A stretch of 64,000 nt of DNA from Actinoallomurus iriomotensis (GTDB lineage: Bacteria; Actinomycetota; Actinomycetes; Streptosporangiales; Streptosporangiaceae). This document shows positions 59,814 through 64,000 of the stretch, piece after piece (within the stretch, counting starts at the first letter, position 1; each line of letters opens with the position of its first letter). Location: assembly GCF_030269445.1 (NCBI RefSeq), contig NZ_BSTJ01000009.1:1-64000 (forward strand), read 5' to 3'. The notes beneath the pieces were generated by a model. It had not been told where the DNA came from. It worked only from the letters and a program-made list of their open reading frames with translations, and did not search any database. Made by a program: the position numbers and the translations under genes.

Positions 59814-59834
59814 TTGTCCACAGGCTGTGGATTT
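59814..59834. promoter_or_regulatory. Paired inverted DnaA-box-like sites
   Basis: TTGTCCACA (59814-59822) and TGTGGATTT (59826-59834) face each other 3 bp apart, 63 bp before a membrane-protein gene. The first is a perfect actinomycete DnaA box. Confidence 0.55.
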
Positions 59835-59896
59835 CTCTCGACGTCCAGGGCCGTGGCGTGGTGAACTCTCGGAGCGGTTGGAGGGTCTCCATCGAT

Positions 59897-60298
59897 ATGT
59901 ACTCGCTCGTGGTGCGGTGGCCGGGTGTGGTGTCGGTCGTGGCGTGGGCGGCGATGCTCGTCGTGGCACTGGTCTTCGTCGGGTCACGCGGGAACGTGGG
60001 CACGCACGCGTGGCTGACCGTCGTCGTCTTCGTTCTGGTGCTCTGTGGCGCCGCCGCGGCCTGGTACCTGGCCTACCGGGCACTCCCGGGCGGCAGACCC
60101 CCTGAGAGCGTCGTACGGCTCCTGTACGCGGCCGTCCTGGCCGCCTTCCTCCTCGCGGGTCTCCTGGTCGAGTTCGGGGCGGCCCTGTTCGTCCTGTGGA
60201 TCGCGTACGCGGCGAGCGTCGCTCAGGTCGGCTGGTACACCGGGCATCTGCGGGGCGAGCTCGCGGCGATGATTTCCAGAGAAATGCCGAACGGATAG
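59897..60298 (+). CDS. Small polytopic membrane protein
   Basis: 133 residues from ATG 59897, with GGAGGG about 10 bp upstream. Four hydrophobic segments: about 11-29, 39-60, 75-95 and 97-113, with short basic loops. No family recognised. The frame is open far upstream, but that part is the out-of-frame shadow of the acetyltransferase gene. Confidence 0.6.
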   Translation: MYSLVVRWPGVVSVVAWAAMLVVALVFVGSRGNVGTHAWLTVVVFVLVLCGAAAAWYLAYRALPGGRPPESVVRLLYAAVLAAFLLAGLLVEFGAALFVLWIAYAASVAQVGWYTGHLRGELAAMISREMPNG

Positions 60299-60455
60299 TT
60301 TCATGTGGCGCCCGGGGCGGTCGCCCTAACCGATACGGGGGCGTTAATTCGCATACCGGAGGGTGTCGCATTTACTCCGGGAAACGGATGAACGCGCCGC
60401 CGTCGCATGGCCGCGGCGACGACGCGTTCTTGTGTTCTTGGTGCGTCGCGCCGGG

Positions 60456-60629
60456 CTACCAGCGATACCAGCGGCTGCGCGGGCCGCCGGCCGTCCCCGG
60501 TCCGCGGAAGACGAAGCCGAGCAGCCAGAGCACCAGTACGGCGAGGGCGATCCACCACAGGACGTGTACCGCGAAACCCACGCCGCCGAGGATGAGGGCG
60601 AGCAGGAGAACCGCAATAACAATACCCAT
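60456..60629 (-). CDS. 57-residue hydrophobic protein
   Basis: Starts MGIVIAVLLLALILGGVGF at ATG 60629, with GGAAGGGAG 8 bp upstream. Two closely spaced transmembrane helices, then a short tail GGPRSRWYRW. This resembles the short hydrophobic proteins common in actinomycetes. Function unknown; probably membrane-embedded. Confidence 0.75.
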   Translation of the reverse strand: MGIVIAVLLLALILGGVGFAVHVLWWIALAVLVLWLLGFVFRGPGTAGGPRSRWYRW

Positions 60630-60724
60630 TTGACGTCTCCCTTCCGCACTAATTCATCCCCGCCGGTCAGAGAAATGAACCTGTGCGTCGCCGAATGGGG
60701 TGATCCTTTCCGCTCGCCGGTTGA

Positions 60725-61135
60725 TTACCGTACGGCCGAATCAGGGCGCAGGGCCACCGCTTCCAGTTCGACGAGCTGATCGGTGTACCCGAGGACGGTC
60801 ACGCCCAGCAGGGTGCTGGGCACGTCGTGCTCGCCGAAGGCCGTGCGGATCTCCTCCCAGGCGGTGGTCAGGTCCGTACGGCGCGCCGAGGCCACGTACA
60901 CGGTCGTCTTGAGCACGTCACCCAGGTCGGCGCCCGCGGCGGCCAGAGCGGTCGTGAGGTTCGCGACGCACGCGCGCGCCTGGGCCCGTACGTCGCCGGG
61001 GCCGATCGTCGCCCCGCTCTCATCCAGCGGGCATGCGCCCGCGGTGAAGATCAGAGCTCCCGGTGGGGCGACGGCGGCGTAGGCGTACTCGACTCCGCCG
61101 TACAGATCGGCGGAACGGATGAGCTGGACGGTCAT
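60725..61135 (-). CDS. RidA/YjgF-family protein
   Basis: 136 residues. Rid fold with LIFTAGACPLDESGA, LTTALAAAGADLGDVLKTTVYV and a C-terminal LVELEAVAL. The Arg used by archetypal RidA near PxR-x-x-V-x-V is not there (PSTLLGVTV), so it probably belongs to another Rid subgroup without imine deaminase activity or with a different substrate. 28 bp after the xdhC-like gene on the same strand. Confidence 0.85.
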   Translation of the reverse strand: MTVQLIRSADLYGGVEYAYAAVAPPGALIFTAGACPLDESGATIGPGDVRAQARACVANLTTALAAAGADLGDVLKTTVYVASARRTDLTTAWEEIRTAFGEHDVPSTLLGVTVLGYTDQLVELEAVALRPDSAVR

Positions 61136-61163
61136 GTCCTGCAGCGTACGGGCGGCGCCGCGG

Positions 61164-61688
61164 TCAGAACTCGAAGCCGCCGGGGCGTCCGTTGCGGTCC
61201 GCGATCAGGCCGGCGAGCGTCGCGAGGGCGATCTCCGGCGGCGTACGCGAGCCGATGTTCAGACCCACCGGCCGGTGCACGCGGGCGATCTCCTCCCCGG
61301 ACACGCCGAGATCGGTGAGCGCCTGGACGTGCGGGCCCTGGTGGCGGGGGTTGCCCATCACGCCGATCCAGCGGACCGGGTGAGCGAGCAGGTCGCGGAG
61401 CACGGGGCCGAGCTCGGGGCGGTGGTGGTCGGTGACCACGACATCGGCGGTGCCGTCGAGCCCGTCCGGCGGCGTGGTGACGACCGGGACGTCCGGTGCG
61501 GCTCCGGCCGCGCGGTCCGCGTCGGGCTCCAGGAGGACACCGCGATATCCCAGGTCGGCGCCGTACCTCAGAAGGAACTCGGCGACCGGAGAGCCGAACA
61601 CCGCGACGAGCGTACGATCGGCGGTCTCGCTCGGTGCCTCGCCGTGGGCGACCGCGCACGATGGGTCATGCTCATGGATCTGCGCCAT
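61164..61688 (-). CDS. XdhC-family Rossmann-domain protein
   Basis: 174 residues. It corresponds to the C-terminal Rossmann domain of XdhC/CoxI proteins: LVAVFGSPVAEFLLRYGADL, PVRWIGVMGNPRHQGPHVQAL, and ARVHRPVGLNIGSRTPPEIALATLAGLIA, which is the strongest family motif. XdhC proteins help insert molybdenum cofactor in xanthine or CO dehydrogenases. No such dehydrogenase is nearby and the usual N-terminal domain is missing, so its client is unknown. Confidence 0.85.
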   Translation of the reverse strand: MAQIHEHDPSCAVAHGEAPSETADRTLVAVFGSPVAEFLLRYGADLGYRGVLLEPDADRAAGAAPDVPVVTTPPDGLDGTADVVVTDHHRPELGPVLRDLLAHPVRWIGVMGNPRHQGPHVQALTDLGVSGEEIARVHRPVGLNIGSRTPPEIALATLAGLIADRNGRPGGFEF

Positions 61689-61725
61689 GTCGCCAGTCTG
61701 TCATCGCCTTCGTCCGGGCGAACGG

Positions 61726-61820
61726 TTGTCCACAGGTCTGTGGACAACCGTGTGGGGAGGGGCGGGAGGCCCGACACGGCCGTGGTCGGAGAGCCGGGAG
61801 TTATCCACAGGTGTGGACGA
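61726..61820. promoter_or_regulatory. Cluster of four DnaA boxes
   Basis: TTGTCCACA/TGTGGACAA at 61726-61734 and 61739-61747 form a near-perfect palindrome of two consensus boxes; TTATCCACA (61801-61809) and TGTGGACGA (61812-61820) form a second pair. They lie in the divergent region between the xdhC-like gene and the DLW-39 gene, about 14.5 kb from oriC. Confidence 0.7.
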
Positions 61821-61984
61821 ACGAGTGTTCGTGCCGTCCTCGCCGCCGCGACTCATGTGCCGCCCTACGTTGGACAACGCCGACAATCTCATGATCGATA
61901 GCGTGCGGGGGGAAGCCACCCGGCACACGCCAACGGTTGCTAGGCTGCGAGACGCACTGTCAGTCAGTTTGAAGGGGTCCCACC

Positions 61985-62104
61985 GTGAAGAAACTCATCG
62001 TTCTCGCGCTGGTCGCCCTCGGTGGTTTCGCGGTTTGGCGCCGGCTGCAGCAGGACCGGGCCGAGCTCGACCTGTGGACCGAGGCGACGTCGGCGGACAA
62101 CTGA
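61985..62104 (+). CDS. DLW-39 family small protein
   Basis: 39 residues from GTG 61985, with AAGGGG upstream: VKKLIVLALVALGGFAVWRR, then LQQDRAELDLWTEATSADN. One N-terminal transmembrane helix and the conserved Asp-Leu-Trp give the family its name; length is exactly 39. It is an actinobacteria-wide protein normally found shortly after the gyrA/DUF3566/tRNA cluster. Function unknown. Confidence 0.9.
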   Translation: MKKLIVLALVALGGFAVWRRLQQDRAELDLWTEATSADN

Positions 62105-62144
62105 GACACGACTTTGATACCGGCGGGGAGCATGGAGGGCGTGC

Positions 62145-62858
62145 GTGGACGACAGAGCGCGGATCACGCTCGCCTGCCTTGACCTCGCCGGTACGAGCGT
62201 GGCCGACGGCGGCGTGGTCGAGAAGGCCTTCGCCGAGGCGCTGGCCACGCAAGGAGTCGTCCCCGGCACCGGGGCATATACCGGATCGATGACCCGCGTG
62301 CGCGAGGCACGGGGGCAGTCGAAGCTTGCCGTCTTCCGGCAGATCTTCTCCGACGACGACCGCGCTCGGGCCGCCAACCACGCGTTCGAGTGCGCGTACG
62401 ACTCCGTCATCGACCGGGTCGGCCTGACGCCGATCCCCGGTGCCGAGGCCGCCATGGACAAGCTCGCCGACGCGGGTGTCCGCGTGTGCCTGATGACGGG
62501 CTTCGGCCGCGCCACCTTGGGCCGCGTCATCGACACTCTGGGTTGGTGGAAACGCGCCGACCTGCTGATCTGCCCGGACGACGCCGGCGGCCGCGGCCGT
62601 CCGTACCCGGACATGATCCTCACCGCGGCGCTGCGCCTCCAGGTCGAGGACGTCCGTCACATCGCGGTCTGCGGCGACACGGCGAACGACATCCTGAGCG
62701 GCCACCGCGCCGGCGCGTCGATCGTCGCCGGCGTTCTCACCGGTGCCCATGACCGCACCCGGCTGGAGCAGGCGGGCGCGACGCATGTCCTGGAGAACGT
62801 CACCGACCTCCCGGACGTCATCTTCCGTACGACCGCCGCGATCCCGGCACCGAGATAG
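62145..62858 (+). CDS. Phosphonatase-like HAD hydrolase
   Basis: 237 residues from GTG 62145. HAD motif I is DLAGTS (13-18), the form of phosphonoacetaldehyde hydrolase relatives; motif II is LMTGFGR, with K/R region RPYPDMIL, and motif IV is CGDTANDI. Groups with the PhnX-like phosphonatase-like family, whose true substrates are mostly unknown. 40 bp after the DLW-39 gene. Confidence 0.88.
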   Translation: MDDRARITLACLDLAGTSVADGGVVEKAFAEALATQGVVPGTGAYTGSMTRVREARGQSKLAVFRQIFSDDDRARAANHAFECAYDSVIDRVGLTPIPGAEAAMDKLADAGVRVCLMTGFGRATLGRVIDTLGWWKRADLLICPDDAGGRGRPYPDMILTAALRLQVEDVRHIAVCGDTANDILSGHRAGASIVAGVLTGAHDRTRLEQAGATHVLENVTDLPDVIFRTTAAIPAPR

Positions 62859-63004
62859 GCCCGACGAACGGGCCGCGGCTCATCCGTCCACGGACGCGCC
62901 TGTGTCCGGAGATGTTCCGATGTTCGCGAGCGGCAATGACCAGGCGGGGTTTTTCGGTACGGTCATCCCGCATCACCACCGCTTGTCCTCCGGTCGGATC
63001 GGGC

Positions 63005-63033
63005 CTGGCCGACCGAAAAGGATGGTCGGCCAG
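63005..63033 (+). terminator. Hairpin after the HAD hydrolase gene
   Basis: CTGGCCGACC (63005-63014) pairs perfectly with GGTCGGCCAG (63024-63033) around a 9-base loop. It is 147 bp after the stop and has no T run. Confidence 0.5.
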
Positions 63034-63097
63034 TCGATCCTCGTGAAGGATCGGCCGTCCGATCGGCCCCCGCCGTGCGGGTGGCCATAGGAAGGTG

Positions 63098-63208
63098 ATG
63101 CCGATGGCCGGAAGACATCGGCGATCGGAGCCGAACAGCGAGTGGTGGCTCATCGTGAAGCTGCTGCTCGAATGGCTGCTCGGCGACGGCCCTGGCCCCC
63201 GCTTCTGA
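63098..63208 (+). CDS. Possible 36-residue protein
   Basis: ATG 63098 (or 63104), with GGAAGG upstream, encodes MPMAGRHRRSEPNSEWWLIV followed by KLLLEWLLGDGPGPRF. A basic N-terminus plus a short amphipathic helix. No family recognised. The surrounding 440 bp between the HAD gene and the XRE gene hold nothing else I can support. Confidence 0.35.
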   Translation: MPMAGRHRRSEPNSEWWLIVKLLLEWLLGDGPGPRF

Positions 63209-63306
63209 CGGGAAGCAGAGACCAGGACCGCTAGCGGGGCCCTCGCGTCGCGCCCTGGAAAGGTGGCGCGGGGGCCTCCCCAATCAGTGAGCCGGACGTT
63301 AACGAC

Positions 63307-63690
63307 CTATTGGGTCAAGTCGCGTTCGCGCCGATTGGGCACTGACCAAACCGTACCGCGCGAAGGAGCGGGCGGAGGCGGGAGCGGCCGACCTGCCGCT
63401 TGGGCGCCGACCGGCGCCATCCTCCGTGAGCGGTATCCCTCTTCGGCCGGCTCAGGCTGCCGCTTGCGCTCCAGGACGACGCGCGGGCAGTTCAGGGCGG
63501 CGGCGAGCTTGCCGATCATGCGTGGGGTCGCGTTGCGGGTGCCGTTCTCGATCTCGGTGATGAGCGTGCGGGACACGCCGCACAGCCTCGCCACCTGCTC
63601 CTGGGTCAACCCCGCGTTGTCCCGCGCGTACTTCACAGCGGCCGGCTCGTGGTCCAGCGGCTGCTTAGGCGGCTTACGGGTGTGTCGCAT
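63307..63690 (-). CDS. XRE-family HTH regulator
   Basis: 127 residues from ATG 63690. HTH_3 domain at about 18-75: KYARDNAGLTQEQVARLCGV, SRTLITEIENGTRNATPRMI, then GKLAAALNCP. The tail after residue 78 is Arg/Pro-rich and disordered. Divergent from another XRE gene with a 156-bp region full of repeated operator words, so probably autoregulated. Confidence 0.85.
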   Translation of the reverse strand: MRHTRKPPKQPLDHEPAAVKYARDNAGLTQEQVARLCGVSRTLITEIENGTRNATPRMIGKLAAALNCPRVVLERKRQPEPAEEGYRSRRMAPVGAQAAGRPLPPPPAPSRGTVWSVPNRRERDLTQ

Positions 63691-63846
63691 GGAGGTGACA
63701 GTAGTGCGACGTGTTGCGACGGGTCAACAGGTCGCACTAGATCGCTGCGGGCGAGTGTCGCACTGCGGGGGCTCGGGATACGTGAACGCGCAGGTACTCG
63801 ATGGACAGTGGACCGGTTAGTGCGACCGTGTGCGACCATGTGCGGC
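63691..63846. promoter_or_regulatory. Operator array between divergent XRE genes
   Basis: The word AGTGCGAC/GTCGCACT recurs at 63703-63710, 63731-63738 (inverted), 63757-63764 (inverted) and 63819-63826, with shorter TTGCGAC at 63714 and GTGCGAC at 63830. The first two form an inverted pair. Such repeats suggest cooperative binding by one or both XRE proteins. Confidence 0.65.
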
Positions 63847-64000
63847 ATGAGTGAGCGACCGCCGCAACGCCCTGAGGGCGAGCTGATCGAGCGCGCTCAG
63901 AAACTCTCTGGGCTCTCCCAGCGCAAGGCGGCACCTCGCGCCGGCATCAGCGAGAACCGGTGGCGCAACATCGTCAGCGGCTACCAGACCGTCAGCGCAG
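63847..64000 (+). CDS. XRE-family HTH regulator, N-terminal part
   Basis: Starts MSERPPQRPEGELIERAQKL at ATG 63847 and runs off the window after 51 residues. SGLSQRKAAPRAGISENRWR and IVSGYQTVSA match helix-turn-helix proteins found in actinomycete integrative elements and accessory regions. The rest is outside the window. Confidence 0.8.
   Translation, partial: MSERPPQRPEGELIERAQKLSGLSQRKAAPRAGISENRWRNIVSGYQTVSA

Noticed and set aside
63235..63279. GGGGCCCTCGCG/CGCGGGGGCCTCCCC as a terminator
   Set aside because: Pairing is imperfect with several mismatches and it is far from a stop codon on either strand.

Overview
This is the replication-origin region of a high-GC actinobacterium. The core gene order is that of actinomycete chromosomes: cca-mutT4-DUF6049-murJ-pseudokinase-sigM-rsmA-trxB-trxA, then parB-parA-rsmG-jag-yidC-yidD-rnpA-rpmH, then dnaA-oriC-dnaN-gnd-recF-dciA-gyrB-gyrA-DUF3566-tRNA-Ile. 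The first third carries rplI-rpsR-ssb-rpsF and ponA-DUF5318-padR-ino1, which lie near the origin in mycobacteria and relatives as well. Frequent GTG/TTG starts, a TTGTCCACA-type DnaA box and GTTTCACGTGAAAC parS sites fit this. A filamentous actinomycete (Streptosporangiales or Thermomonosporaceae-like) is a plausible but weakly supported guess.

Layout. 1-540: end of an IS481-family element inserted at a CTAG inside an acetyltransferase gene. 0.6-5 kb: a PGRP-type amidase, a 1.2 kb gene-poor stretch with a 173-bp tandem repeat, and the ribosomal protein/SSB operon on the minus strand. 5-12 kb: endonuclease IV, barstar, two polyprenyl-sugar-dependent glycosyltransferases and a class A penicillin-binding protein. 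12-14 kb: PadR regulator with an obvious operator, and inositol-phosphate synthase. 14.5-20.7 kb: peptide/nickel-type ABC importer. 20.7-25 kb: MFS exporter, bioA, CCA-adding enzyme. 25-34.3 kb: cell-wall/redox operon ending in trxB-trxA with a SigR-type promoter. 34.5-39 kb: one GNAT gene, then 3.8 kb without a recognisable gene that holds three perfect parS sites and a ~150-bp inverted repeat. 39-57 kb: partition, membrane insertion, RNase P and replication genes around oriC. 57.3-64 kb: tRNA-Ile, a 0.8 kb relic of an integrated element with both attachment repeats and an integrase tail, then accessory genes, the DLW-39 small protein, a phosphonatase-like HAD hydrolase and a divergent pair of XRE regulators sharing an operator array.

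How the parts fit. ParA/ParB, the parS cluster, DnaA/oriC and gyrase form the chromosome replication-segregation module. YidC, Jag, RnpA and L34 sit beside it as usual. MurJ, its separately encoded pseudokinase partner, DUF6049, PonA, the two glycosyltransferases and the amidase relate to the cell envelope. SigM with its zinc anti-sigma factor and the thioredoxin pair form the thiol-stress arm. The least explained DNA is the parS island at 35.2-38.9 kb, the 173-bp repeat at 2.2-2.6 kb, and the tRNA-Ile relic.
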